Shown here piece by piece: positions 17,430 to 24,826 of a DNA stretch of 33,631 bases. The number at the start of each line of letters is the position of its first letter. The first letter of the stretch is position 1. The notes under the pieces are model-generated. The model ran no database searches and had not been told where the DNA came from. It saw only the letters and a list, made by a program, of their open reading frames with translations. The stretch is from Opitutaceae bacterium (lineage in GTDB: Bacteria; Verrucomicrobiota; Verrucomicrobiia; Opitutales; Opitutaceae), in assembly GCA_016715765.1 (NCBI GenBank), contig JADJZJ010000034.1:1-33631 (forward strand), in the 5' to 3' direction. Made by a program: the position numbers and the translations under genes.

Positions 17430-17493
17430 CGACTGAGGTATAAACCTTGAACCAGCCGCTTGCAGTGACGCGGGAATCACCCAGCCTCTTCCC

Positions 17494-17985
17494 GTGGCCA
17501 GGCTATCCCCAACTTTCGGCGCCATCAGTTTGCTCGGCCTGGTCTGCTGCAGCCCGCTGGTTTCCGCGTCGTCGCTGGATGCACACTACGTTGCCGGCCG
17601 CTACATCGCCGCTTCGCCCCGCCCCGAGGCCATGCCCGGCGGCAACGCCTCCAGGATGGCCCGCCAGCTGGCCGCCGCCCATCCCGGCGCCTTCGTCGTC
17701 CGCGGCTGGGGCCGGTCCATGCAACCGCTCTACCCGAGCGGCACCCTGCTGGTGGTGCGGCCGATGCCCTTTGCGACCCTGCAGCGCGGGATGACCGTGA
17801 TGTTTCGCAACCGGTCCAATCACTCGGTCACCCATGTGCTGGTCGCGCGGACGCCCAACGGCTGGCGCACCGCCGGCCTGAACAACCGGCGCGACGACTA
17901 TGTCTGCGTGAACGCCGGCAACATCACCGGCGTCGTCATTGCCGCGTTCACCGAGGTGGAGAACCGGCTGGTCGCCCTGCGCTGA
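17494..17985 (+). CDS. Secreted S26-like signal-peptidase homologue (Ser/His type)
   Basis: A 163-residue protein with a cleavable-looking signal segment (about 5-26, ISLLGLVCCSPLVSA). It then carries a signal-peptidase-like core: GRSMQPLYPSGTLLVVRP with candidate nucleophile S75, RGMTVMFRN in the position of the GD(I/V)VVF strand, and VTHVLVAR with H114. A histidine there instead of lysine is the feature of ER/archaeal-type (S26B, Sec11) peptidases, which use Ser-His. The following GLNNRRDD aligns with the family's GDNN...D segment, but the first aspartate is Leu (L129) while D134/D135 remain. It may therefore be an altered or inactive peptidase. There is no membrane anchor as in true signal peptidases. 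Start GTG 17494 is the first that gives a full signal segment. Its position behind two PEP-CTERM genes suggests, but does not show, a link to their processing. Confidence 0.7.
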   Translation: MARLSPTFGAISLLGLVCCSPLVSASSLDAHYVAGRYIAASPRPEAMPGGNASRMARQLAAAHPGAFVVRGWGRSMQPLYPSGTLLVVRPMPFATLQRGMTVMFRNRSNHSVTHVLVARTPNGWRTAGLNNRRDDYVCVNAGNITGVVIAAFTEVENRLVALR

Positions 17986-18006
17986 ACCGGCGCGGTCCGG
18001 CGGCGG

Positions 18007-18657
18007 TCAGTGCGTGCGGCCGCCCGCGGCCCGCAGATCCCGTTTCCGGCGCAGCGCCACCCTGAGGGTCACCTCGATCGCGCCCACCATCACGTCAAGC
18101 GCCAGGGCCGGCTGGCCCGCGCCGGCCTGTTCCGGCAGCCACGGGAGGTGGATAAATCCGCCGCGCACACCGCGGCGCCGGCGCAGGGCATGCATGAGTC
18201 CGTAGAAGACATGATTGCAGACAAAGGTACCGGCGGTCTGTGAAACCGCGGCGGGCAGGCCGCGCGCGTGCAGCGCCGCCACGATGGCCTTGACCGGCAG
18301 CGTGGACCAATACGCGGCCGGGCCGCGCGGCACGATCGGCTGGTCCACGGGTTGCCGGCCGGCATTGTCCGGAATGCGGGCGTCATCAATATTGATCGCG
18401 ACCCGCTCCGGCGTGATCTCGGCGCGGCCACCCGCCTGGCCAAGACAGATCACCAGCACGGGATCCAGCCGCCGGATTTCACTTTGGAGCATGGCCAGGG
18501 CGTCGCCAAACCGGCACGGCAGCACGACCCCCTCGATTAGGTGCCGGCCCAGTTTTCGCCCGTGCAACCGCCGGGCAATCCCGGCCGAGGGATTCACCGT
18601 GGCGCCGTCAAACGGCTCGAACCCCGTCAGCAGGATCGTTGGGGAGGACTTTTTCAC
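18007..18657 (-). CDS. pcp: Pyroglutamyl-peptidase I (pyrrolidone-carboxylate peptidase)
   Basis: This cytosolic cysteine peptidase of family C15 removes N-terminal pyroglutamate (5-oxoproline) from peptides. The 216-residue protein has the family start ILLTGFEPFDGATVNPS and all three catalytic residues: E80 (GQAGGRAEITPERVAINIDD), C147 (SQTAGTFVCNHVFYGLMH) and H170 (GGFIHLPWLPEQ). Length and spacing match characterised enzymes. It is the last gene of the pxp operon, 3 bp after the DUF979 gene, so its product 5-oxoproline is made next to the enzymes that use it. The Arg-rich tail (RRKRDLRAAGGR) is a local extension. Confidence 0.96.
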   Translation of the reverse strand: MKKSSPTILLTGFEPFDGATVNPSAGIARRLHGRKLGRHLIEGVVLPCRFGDALAMLQSEIRRLDPVLVICLGQAGGRAEITPERVAINIDDARIPDNAGRQPVDQPIVPRGPAAYWSTLPVKAIVAALHARGLPAAVSQTAGTFVCNHVFYGLMHALRRRRGVRGGFIHLPWLPEQAGAGQPALALDVMVGAIEVTLRVALRRKRDLRAAGGRTH

Positions 18658-18660
18658 GAT

Positions 18661-19623
18661 TCAAAACCGGTACACGCAAACGTACATGACCACGACGTTG
18701 AAAATCCAGATGGCGGCGGCCATCGGCAGTTGCGCCTTGATGACGGCGTTGCGGTCGGGGAGTTCGAGCAGCAGGGCCGGCACCAGGTTGAAATTCGCCG
18801 CCATCGGCGTCGCGAGGGTCCCGCAATAGCCGGACAGCATCCCGAGCGTCCCCATGATCGCCGGGTTGCCGCCGTGGGCGGTGACGATGAAGGGCAGGCC
18901 GATGCCCAGAGTCACCACCGGGAAGGCCGCGAAGGCATTGCCCATGATCATCGTGAAAAGCGCCATCGCTCCGCAATACGCCACGACCGCCACCAGGGGC
19001 AGGTCCACCGGCAACCCCGCCGCCACCAGCTGCGACACCACCTCCCCGACCCCGGCCCGGCCGAAAATCCCGCCCAGGGCCGCCAGCATCTGCGGCAGCA
19101 GCAGGGTCCAGCCCAGCACCTGCAACAGGCGGCCGCCCTCGTGCAACGGCTCGCCCCACGGGGCCCGGGTGACGCGCAGCGCCAGCAGCAGGCCGGCGAT
19201 GGTGGCGAGTCCGAGCGAGACCTGCGTCACGTGCGCCGGATTGACCAGGGCCACGGAACCGATCCGGAGGCGGTCAAAGGTGAAGGTGCCCACCAGCACG
19301 ATGAGCGGAATCAGGACGGTCGGCGCGAGCAGGCGGTTGCCCGTGCGTTCCGCGGCGGCGAGTCGCTCCGCCGGGTCGCACTTGACGGCAGGCGGAGCCG
19401 AGACCTGCCGGGTCGCGGCCAGGATCACCAGCACCACGACGAGGTAGCCCACCGCCACCGGGGGCAGCGACCTGCCCGCGGTGAAAATGACGGCCAGCAG
19501 CGCCCAAAACAGCGCCGAGCCCCACCGCTTGGGGTGTCCGGCATCGCGCAGGATGGTGAGCGCCGTGAACGCCAGGTACACGCCGGCGAGCCAGTAGAAA
19601 TAATCCAGCTTGAGCAGCGTCAC
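18661..19623 (-). CDS. DUF979 family membrane protein, probable 5-oxoproline transport subunit
   Basis: A 320-residue integral membrane protein with about nine or ten hydrophobic segments, for example WALLAVIFTAG, YLVVVLVILAA, VSLGLATIAGLLLAL and the closing IWIFNVVVMYVCVY. A conserved-looking loop (YCGAMALFTMIMGNAFAAFP, then MGTLGMLSGYCGTLATPMAANFN) may line the substrate path. DUF969 and DUF979 genes recur next to pcp and pxp genes and are thought to form a two-part 5-oxoproline permease; transport has not been shown from this sequence. The start is GTG 19623, overlapping the DUF969 stop (GTGA). The open frame extends further upstream, but that part is the overlapping gene. Confidence 0.85.
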   Translation of the reverse strand: MTLLKLDYFYWLAGVYLAFTALTILRDAGHPKRWGSALFWALLAVIFTAGRSLPPVAVGYLVVVLVILAATRQVSAPPAVKCDPAERLAAAERTGNRLLAPTVLIPLIVLVGTFTFDRLRIGSVALVNPAHVTQVSLGLATIAGLLLALRVTRAPWGEPLHEGGRLLQVLGWTLLLPQMLAALGGIFGRAGVGEVVSQLVAAGLPVDLPLVAVVAYCGAMALFTMIMGNAFAAFPVVTLGIGLPFIVTAHGGNPAIMGTLGMLSGYCGTLATPMAANFNLVPALLLELPDRNAVIKAQLPMAAAIWIFNVVVMYVCVYRF

Positions 19624-20306
19624 GACCGCGGCCCTCCGTTCCGGGCCGGGACCGCCGCCAGGGACCGGTCCAGCGCCCGGCAGCGCCACCAACCCACGAC
19701 CAGCACCCAGCAGGCCGTGGGCAGTCCCCACCAGGCCAGGTGCATGATCTCAACCGGCACCCCGACGGAATCAAAGAAGCCCTTCATCAGCAGGACCGGC
19801 CCGATTGCCACGATGATGTCATCCGCGAAAAAATTGCCCGTGTTCTCCGCGGCCGCCGCCTGGGCGCGAATCCGCATGGTCTGAGCCTCGTCGAGCTTGC
19901 CCTGCCGGGCCCGGGCGGCTCCCTCAGCCATCGGGGCGATGAGCGGCCGCACCATGGAGGCATGGCCGCCGATGTTCAGCCCGAGCATGCTCGTGCCCTC
20001 CCGCATGACCTGGTAGAGCAGCAGCACGCGGCCGGCCGTTGCCGCCCCGGCCCGCTTGATGAGGATCGCCGCCCGTTCCTGCAGCCCGTGTTTTTCCAGC
20101 AGTCCGATCACCGGCATCATCAAAATGACCGGAAGCGTCATGAACCGATTCTCGATGAAAAACTCCCCGAGCAGACGCATGACGTCATCGAAGGAGTAGC
20201 CGGCGATGAGCCCGGTGGCCACGCCGGCCACCAGCACCGTGAGCAGGGTGTTGAGGCGCAGGACAAAACCCAGCGCCACCAGCAGAATGCCGATGAGTTT
20301 GATCAT
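19620..20306 (-). CDS. DUF969 family membrane protein, probable 5-oxoproline transport subunit
   Basis: A 228-residue membrane protein that starts MIKLIGILLVALGFVLRLNT, followed by a loop with FMTLPVILMMPVIGLLEKHG and the conserved-looking GTSMLGLNIGGHASMVRPLI. It has about six hydrophobic segments and a charged C-terminus. It overlaps pxpA upstream (ATGA) and the DUF979 gene downstream (GTGA), so the two membrane proteins are likely made in matched amounts with the enzyme. The pairing with DUF979 and the pxp genes is the basis for proposing import of pyroglutamate. Confidence 0.86.
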   Translation of the reverse strand: MIKLIGILLVALGFVLRLNTLLTVLVAGVATGLIAGYSFDDVMRLLGEFFIENRFMTLPVILMMPVIGLLEKHGLQERAAILIKRAGAATAGRVLLLYQVMREGTSMLGLNIGGHASMVRPLIAPMAEGAARARQGKLDEAQTMRIRAQAAAAENTGNFFADDIIVAIGPVLLMKGFFDSVGVPVEIMHLAWWGLPTACWVLVVGWWRCRALDRSLAAVPARNGGPRS

Positions 20307-21052
20307 GTTCCGGGCGCGGCGAAGGTGATCCCGACGGACGCCAATTCCTGCCGCAGCCGGCGCGCAAAGGCCACGGCCTGCGGACCGTCGCCGTGCAGGC
20401 ACACCGTGCCGGCCCTGATCGGCACCTCGGTCCCATCGGTCGCCCGCACCACGCCCGCGCTGAGCATCCGTTGCACCTGCGCCACGGCGTGCGCCTCGTC
20501 GGCGATCAACGCTTCGGGACGGTTGCGCGGTGTCAGCGTGCCGTCGCGCTGATAGGTACGATCGGCAAAGACCTCGGGCACCGTCAAAATGTCCGGCCAC
20601 GGTCGCGCCGCCCTTTCAAGTTCACTGCCCGCCAGGGCATAGATGACCGGAGGATTCACCGCAGTCCGGATCGCCGCCACCACCGCCTCGGCCAGCGGGC
20701 GGTCACGCGACACCTGGTTATAGAGCGCGCCATGCAGCTTAACGTGCCGGACGACGGCTCCCATCGGCGCGGCGATGTGCTGCAATCGCCGGATCTGGGT
20801 CAGCACCAGTTCCGCCGCTGCGGCGGGCGTGACGGGTTGCTCCTTGCGTCCGAAGTTTTCCCGGTCGGCAAATCCCGGATGGGCACCGATGGCGACACCA
20901 TGCCGCAGGGCCAGTGCGACGGTCGCCCGCATCGTGGACTCGTCACCCGCATGTTCGCCACATGCGATGTTGGCCGAGGTGATGAGCGGCATCAGCGCGG
21001 CGTCCTGACCGGCGCCCTCGCCGAGGTCACAGTTGAGATCAATGGTTTTCAT
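20303..21052 (-). CDS. pxpA: 5-oxoprolinase subunit PxpA (LamB/YcsF family)
   Basis: With PxpB and PxpC this protein forms the prokaryotic ATP-dependent 5-oxoprolinase, which converts 5-oxo-L-proline to glutamate. The 249-residue protein has the family hallmarks: IDLNCDLGEGAG at the N-terminus, SANIACGEHAGDESTMRATV, GVAIGAHPGFADRENFGR, VKLHGALYN and PEVFADRTYQRDGTLTPR, with a closing VCLHGDGPQAV. The conserved His/Asp residues in these motifs are thought to form the active site. It overlaps both neighbours by four bases, which indicates one translationally coupled operon. Confidence 0.96.
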   Translation of the reverse strand: MKTIDLNCDLGEGAGQDAALMPLITSANIACGEHAGDESTMRATVALALRHGVAIGAHPGFADRENFGRKEQPVTPAAAAELVLTQIRRLQHIAAPMGAVVRHVKLHGALYNQVSRDRPLAEAVVAAIRTAVNPPVIYALAGSELERAARPWPDILTVPEVFADRTYQRDGTLTPRNRPEALIADEAHAVAQVQRMLSAGVVRATDGTEVPIRAGTVCLHGDGPQAVAFARRLRQELASVGITFAAPGT

Positions 21053-21975
21053 CGCCGTTTCTGGGCCAGTCCCTCGCGCAGCAGCGCCAGGGCATGTTCA
21101 CGGGCCCGGTACAACCGGTGGGCCTCGGCGAGGGTGACCTCGGAAAACCGCACCCGGTCCGCCGGTCGCAACTGCGCCAGGAGCGGCAGGTCCACGCTGA
21201 TCACGTGGGCCAGTTGCGGATAGCCGCCGATGGTCTGCGCATCGGCTCCCAAAACGATCGGCTGGCCGTCCGGCGGCACCTGCAACGTGCCCGGGGCCAC
21301 GGCGGTGGAGTCCAATTCGGTCGTCACTGCACGCGCCAGGGGTGCACCCTGCAACCTGACGCCCATGCGGTCGGAATGGGGATGAACCTCGAATTCCGAC
21401 TGTGTCCACTGCGGACTGAATTCGCCAGCCTGCGCACCCGCCAGCACCCGCAGGATCGGATTGGTCGCATACGCCGGCAGGATCCGGGGATCGATATGCC
21501 AGTTGCCGGCGGTCAGGGTCCGATCCGGCGGGGTCACCGTGAGGACATCCCCACGGCGCAGCGGCCGTCCGTGCCAGCCACCCCACCCCGCGCGCAAATA
21601 GGTGCCGCGACCATCCAGGACCACGGGCACGTCAAAGCCTCCCGCCACCGCGAGATAGGCGCGGCAGCCGGCGGTGAATTGCCCCCACCCAATCCGGGTC
21701 CCCGCTTTGAGAAAATGCGGCCGCCAAGGCTCCGGCCCGCCGGCGGTCGCTCCCGTCACCGCCACGACCGTATCCTCCCCGAATTCCAGTTCCGCCCCCA
21801 CCCGCGTCATCTCCAAACCGGCGGCATCCTCATCGTTGCCGACCAGCAGGTTCGCGACCCGCAGGGCAAATGCGTCCATGGCTCCACCCACCGGCACGCC
21901 CGCCGCCCGCAACCCGGGCCGGCCGAGGTCCTGGATGGTCGACAGCATGCCGCAGCGCAGGACCTTTATTTCCAT
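21049..21975 (-). CDS. pxpC: 5-oxoprolinase subunit PxpC (KipA family)
   Basis: The 308-residue large partner of PxpB, of the biotin-dependent-carboxyltransferase-like/KipA family. It shows the family start LRCGMLSTIQDLGRPGLR, then GVPVGGAMDAFALRVANLLV with the conserved acidic/Asn follow-up GNDEDAAGLEM, and later RMGVRLQGAPL and VPPDGQPIVLGADAQTIGGY, PQLAHVISVDL. Together these are typical of the subunit that couples ATP use to ring opening. Length is normal. The start overlaps the pxpB stop by 10 bp and its stop overlaps pxpA. Confidence 0.95.
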   Translation of the reverse strand: MEIKVLRCGMLSTIQDLGRPGLRAAGVPVGGAMDAFALRVANLLVGNDEDAAGLEMTRVGAELEFGEDTVVAVTGATAGGPEPWRPHFLKAGTRIGWGQFTAGCRAYLAVAGGFDVPVVLDGRGTYLRAGWGGWHGRPLRRGDVLTVTPPDRTLTAGNWHIDPRILPAYATNPILRVLAGAQAGEFSPQWTQSEFEVHPHSDRMGVRLQGAPLARAVTTELDSTAVAPGTLQVPPDGQPIVLGADAQTIGGYPQLAHVISVDLPLLAQLRPADRVRFSEVTLAEAHRLYRAREHALALLREGLAQKRR

Positions 21976-22637
21976 GCGGCAAACTCCTCGGGTGAAATCG
22001 CCCGGAATTTCACGCGGTCGCCCACGCGCAGGAGGGCCGGGGCGGCGTCATTCGCCCGGAACAGGTCCAGCGGGGTGCGCCCGATCAGATTCCAGCCGCC
22101 GGGTGACGCCAGCGGATAGATTCCGGCAAACGGTCCGCCGATGCCCACGCTGCCCGCGGGCACGGCCAGGCGCGGAGTCGCGCGCCGCGGCGTATGCAAT
22201 TTCTTCGGCAGGCCGGTCAGGTACGGAAATCCCGGCGTGAAGCCCACGGCCGCCACGTGATAGTCCGCCCGGCCATGCAGTTCCGCCACTTTCCCCGGGG
22301 CCAGCCCCGCCTGCGCGGCCACCCGGTCGAGATCGGGCGCATGCTCGGGGGCATAGCAAACCGGGATGACAACCTCGCGCACATTCTTGCGGGAGTGTTT
22401 CCCCGGCTTCCGGGCCCGCTGCTCGATGCGGGCAAGCCACGCATCGAAGTCGGACACCTTCACCGGATCATAGTAGAGTGTGACCGTGCCGAAGGCCGGC
22501 ACCACCTCCACCAACCCCGGCGGCGGGTCGCCGGCCAGTGATTCCGCCATGGCCAGCGCCTCGCTGATGCTGGCGGACTCCGCCCCGGAACCGAACTCGA
22601 TCTTCAGACCGGTATCGCCCATGGGTGCGAGTCGCAT
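21966..22637 (-). CDS. pxpB: 5-oxoprolinase subunit PxpB (KipI family)
   Basis: The 223-residue small partner of PxpC, of the allophanate-hydrolase-subunit-1/KipI family. Key segments are the N-terminal GDTGLKIEFG, the VVPAFGTVTLYYDP strand, VIPVCYAPEHAPDLDRVAAQ and the signature AAVGFTPGFPYLTGLPKKLH. The closing part SVGIGGPFAGIYPLASPGGW is followed by LIGRTPLDLF. In characterised systems PxpB and PxpC form the complex that activates 5-oxoproline for PxpA. It is the first gene of the operon. The divergent PocR/AraC regulator starts 198 bp away. Confidence 0.95.
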   Translation of the reverse strand: MRLAPMGDTGLKIEFGSGAESASISEALAMAESLAGDPPPGLVEVVPAFGTVTLYYDPVKVSDFDAWLARIEQRARKPGKHSRKNVREVVIPVCYAPEHAPDLDRVAAQAGLAPGKVAELHGRADYHVAAVGFTPGFPYLTGLPKKLHTPRRATPRLAVPAGSVGIGGPFAGIYPLASPGGWNLIGRTPLDLFRANDAAPALLRVGDRVKFRAISPEEFAAWK

Positions 22638-22742
22638 CGGGCCATCTTCAATCCGGCTGCGCGGCTGGCAAGTTCCGAACTGTCCGCCTCACGCGGGATG
22701 GCCGGCCGGAGCCCCGATTCCTGGTGTCGAGTCAATTGGAAA

Positions 22743-22763
22743 GATATCAATTTGCCAAATATC
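22743..22763. promoter_or_regulatory. AT-rich palindromic site between pxpB and the PocR/AraC gene
   Basis: In a GC-rich genome this short AT-rich stretch contains the perfect inverted repeat ATTTG-C-CAAAT (22750-22760), with GATAT and ATATC flanking it. It lies about 105 bp upstream of pxpB and 75 bp upstream of the divergent regulator gene, so it could serve either promoter. The repeat is visible; the operator role is inference. Confidence 0.45.
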
Positions 22764-22835
22764 CCGAATGCGCCCGGCTCATTTGGGCAGCTTCCTCATT
22801 GCACGCGGAACAATCCCTCACCTAATCTGATTTTG

Positions 22836-23744
22836 ATGGAATCGCCCAATCCGACAAAATACAGCCAAGCCCTGGTCGGACAGCTGCGCACGTCGCAGAT
22901 CTACCGCGATTATGAGAAGGCGTTTCGCGAAACCACCGGACTGCCCATCAGCCTGCGCCCCATCGATGCCTTCGACCGTCCGCATCATGGCGATCCCAAG
23001 GAAAATCCGTTCTGCATGCTGATCGCGCAGACCAACCAAAGCTGCGCCGCCTGCCTCCAGTTGCAGCGCAAGGTGGAGGAGGAAGCCAAGCTCGAGCCGA
23101 TGTCGCTGAAATGTTTCGCCGGCCTTTGCGATTCCGCGGTGCCGATCCGCGTCGGTGAGAACCTCATCGCGTTCCTGCAGACCGGACAGATCCTGCTGCA
23201 AAAGCCGTCGAAGGCCCAGTTCAAGCGCACCACGCAGCAGCTCATCAAGTGGGGCACGCAGGTGGATTTGAAAAAACTCGAGGAGGCCTATTTCCAGACC
23301 CGCGTGCTCACCAAGCAGCAATACGAGTCCATCATCCGCCTGCTCTCGATCTTCGCGCAGCACCTTTCGAGCCTCAGCAACCAGCTCACCGTCCGCGACC
23401 AGACGGCGGAGTCACCCACCGTCTCCAAGGCGCGGCTCTACATCACCGAGCACCAGGACGAGGCGATCTCGCTCAACCAGGTGGCCCAGGCCGTGAACAT
23501 GAGCGCCTTCTATTTCTGCAAGACCTTCAAGAAATCCACCGGCCTCACCTTCACCGATTACCTGGCCCGCGTGCGCATCGAGAAGGTCAAGAATCTCCTG
23601 CTGAACCCGCACAAGCGGATCAGCGAGGCCGCGTACGAGGCCGGATTCCAGTCGCTGTCCCAGTTCAACCGCGTCTTTCGCAAGATCGCCGGCGAGGCGC
23701 CGACCGCCTACCGTGACCGCATCCACTCCGGCTCAGTGCGCTGA
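22836..23744 (+). CDS. PocR-domain AraC-family transcriptional regulator
   Basis: A 302-residue regulator. Residues about 15-185 form a PocR-type sensory domain with five cysteines (C60, C70, C73, C93, C98) around PFCMLIAQTNQSCAACLQ and KCFAGLCDSAVPI; this domain binds small ligands in related proteins. Residues about 198-297 are the double helix-turn-helix of AraC regulators (ISLNQVAQAVNMSAFYFCKT, then ISEAAYEAGFQSLSQFNRVF). The frame is open further upstream, but ATG 22836 starts where sequence similarity to such proteins should begin. It is divergent from the pxp operon and so is a candidate regulator of it. Such regulators are numerous in Opitutaceae, so another target is possible. Confidence 0.9.
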   Translation: MESPNPTKYSQALVGQLRTSQIYRDYEKAFRETTGLPISLRPIDAFDRPHHGDPKENPFCMLIAQTNQSCAACLQLQRKVEEEAKLEPMSLKCFAGLCDSAVPIRVGENLIAFLQTGQILLQKPSKAQFKRTTQQLIKWGTQVDLKKLEEAYFQTRVLTKQQYESIIRLLSIFAQHLSSLSNQLTVRDQTAESPTVSKARLYITEHQDEAISLNQVAQAVNMSAFYFCKTFKKSTGLTFTDYLARVRIEKVKNLLLNPHKRISEAAYEAGFQSLSQFNRVFRKIAGEAPTAYRDRIHSGSVR

Positions 23745-24179
23745 GGCCGCCGCGGCGCCCGTGTGGGCATGCCGATGCTGACACACCGCGCAAAACGCCC
23801 CGATCTCCCGGCTGGCGATGTACTCGATGGCCAGCTTGAGGAAGGCCAGGTCCGCCTCGTGGCGGTGCGCCGGCCGGTGCGAAAGCTCCACCTGCGTCAG
23901 CACCAGGCCCTCGATCAGCACCTGCTCCATCGTGGCGAAATAGACCAGCAGCGGATTGAGTCCGCAGGTGCAATCGGGCCGGGCCGGAGCCCCTTGCAGC
24001 CGGTGGGCGGTGTACTTCAGGGCCTCGAACACGCGGTCGAGCGTCCAGTCCATCATGAAGATCAGCGCCTCGGGATTGGCCAGCGGCGAGGAGGCCCGTT
24101 CCGTGCGCAGCAGGGTTTCCCAGTGTTGCCGCATTTGCGGGCGCCGGGCGCGCAACGAGTTGAACACTTCTTCCTGCAT
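23733..24179 (-). CDS. Hypothetical Cys/His-rich protein
   Basis: I do not recognise this protein. It has 148 residues from ATG 24179 (GTG 24188 would add three). It is mostly helical with no signal peptide or membrane segment. Two clusters could bind metal or heme: C70-x-C72 in DCTCGLNP, and C130-x-x-C133 followed by H135, H137 and H139 in FCAVCQHRHAHT. Between them are long amphipathic helices (VYFATMEQVLIEGLVLTQVE, FLKLAIEYIASREI). Its 3' end overlaps the PocR/AraC gene by 12 bp tail to tail, and it is divergent from the cbb3 oxidase cluster. The shared upstream region, with two palindromes, suggests possible co-regulation with that cluster. Confidence 0.7.
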   Translation of the reverse strand: MQEEVFNSLRARRPQMRQHWETLLRTERASSPLANPEALIFMMDWTLDRVFEALKYTAHRLQGAPARPDCTCGLNPLLVYFATMEQVLIEGLVLTQVELSHRPAHRHEADLAFLKLAIEYIASREIGAFCAVCQHRHAHTGAAAASAH

Positions 24180-24243
24180 GATGCCCACTATGTCAGGCCC
24201 GCGCCCAAGCTGCTTCGCATCGCTTGCCCAAGCGTGCGCATCT

Positions 24244-24280
24244 TTTGCGACGCAAATCTTGGCCAGTGCAATATATGCAC
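24244..24280. promoter_or_regulatory. Two palindromic sites upstream of the cbb3 oxidase cluster
   Basis: Two perfect inverted repeats lie 9 bp apart: TTTGCG-A-CGCAAA (24244-24256) and GTGCA-ATATA-TGCAC (24266-24280). They fall between the divergent starts of the Cys/His-rich gene (24179) and the DUF2934 gene (24361). Neither matches the FNR box TTGAT-N4-ATCAA. They are plausible operators or part of the promoter; no firm -35/-10 pair is visible. Confidence 0.5.
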
Positions 24281-24360
24281 AAGCCTGGGCAACCTGTGCG
24301 GAGCCTTCGACCCCGGGCTAGGCTAGACTTTTGCCGTCAGTAACCCCGTCGCATCACACC

Positions 24361-24591
24361 ATGCACACTCAATCCCTCTCGTCCGAACACGAGCCGACCG
24401 AGGCTGAAATCCAAAAAGCCGCCTATTACATCTGGCTGGCCGGAGGCTGCGTGCCCGGCCGCGATCTGGAAAACTGGCTCGCCGCCCGGGAATACCTCAA
24501 GCACCACCACGGCCGGGCCGGCGCCCGCGCCAAGGTGGCCGGCGTCATCACGGACGCCCCGCTGCCGCCCCACCACCTTATCAGCCGCTAA
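24361..24591 (+). CDS. DUF2934-like small protein
   Basis: A 76-residue soluble protein. Residues about 14-45 (TEAEIQKAAYYIWLAGGCVP, then GRDLENWLAAREYL) match the DUF2934 pattern, a short helical motif of unknown role found in many bacterial small proteins. A His-rich stretch (KHHHGRAGARAK) and a Pro/His-rich tail follow. An upstream in-frame ATG at 24331 is possible, but Met 24361 places the motif at the usual distance. It is the first gene before the oxidase cluster, 12 bp ahead of the CcoS-like gene. Confidence 0.75.
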   Translation: MHTQSLSSEHEPTEAEIQKAAYYIWLAGGCVPGRDLENWLAAREYLKHHHGRAGARAKVAGVITDAPLPPHHLISR

Positions 24592-24603
24592 CCCACACCC
24601 ACC

Positions 24604-24810
24604 ATGTCTGTCATTCCCCTGACACTCACGATCAGCCTGTGCCTGGTCTTCACCTTCATCGTGTTCTTCCTGCGCGAGAACTCCCGGCGCCGCTTCAGCA
24701 GTGCCGAACGCGAGGCGCTGCTGCCGCTCGCCGAGGAAACGCCGCAAGTGATGCTTTCCGGCCGCAAAGAGGTCGGCCAGCCTGAAGTCGGCCACCGCCG
24801 CAATTCCTAA
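24604..24810 (+). CDS. ccoS: Small membrane protein, probable CcoS-like oxidase assembly factor
   Basis: A 68-residue protein with one N-terminal membrane segment (SVIPLTLTISLCLVFTFIVF) followed by a basic patch (RENSRRRF) and an acidic SSAEREALLPLAEE. Size, membrane topology and position directly before ccoN resemble CcoS/FixS, which is needed to insert cofactors into cbb3 oxidase. The usual RSGQFDD motif is not present, so the symbol is provisional. The last 15 or so residues are unlike any family I know. Confidence 0.5.
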   Translation: MSVIPLTLTISLCLVFTFIVFFLRENSRRRFSSAEREALLPLAEETPQVMLSGRKEVGQPEVGHRRNS

Positions 24811-24826
24811 CCTGCCGACCCACCCA

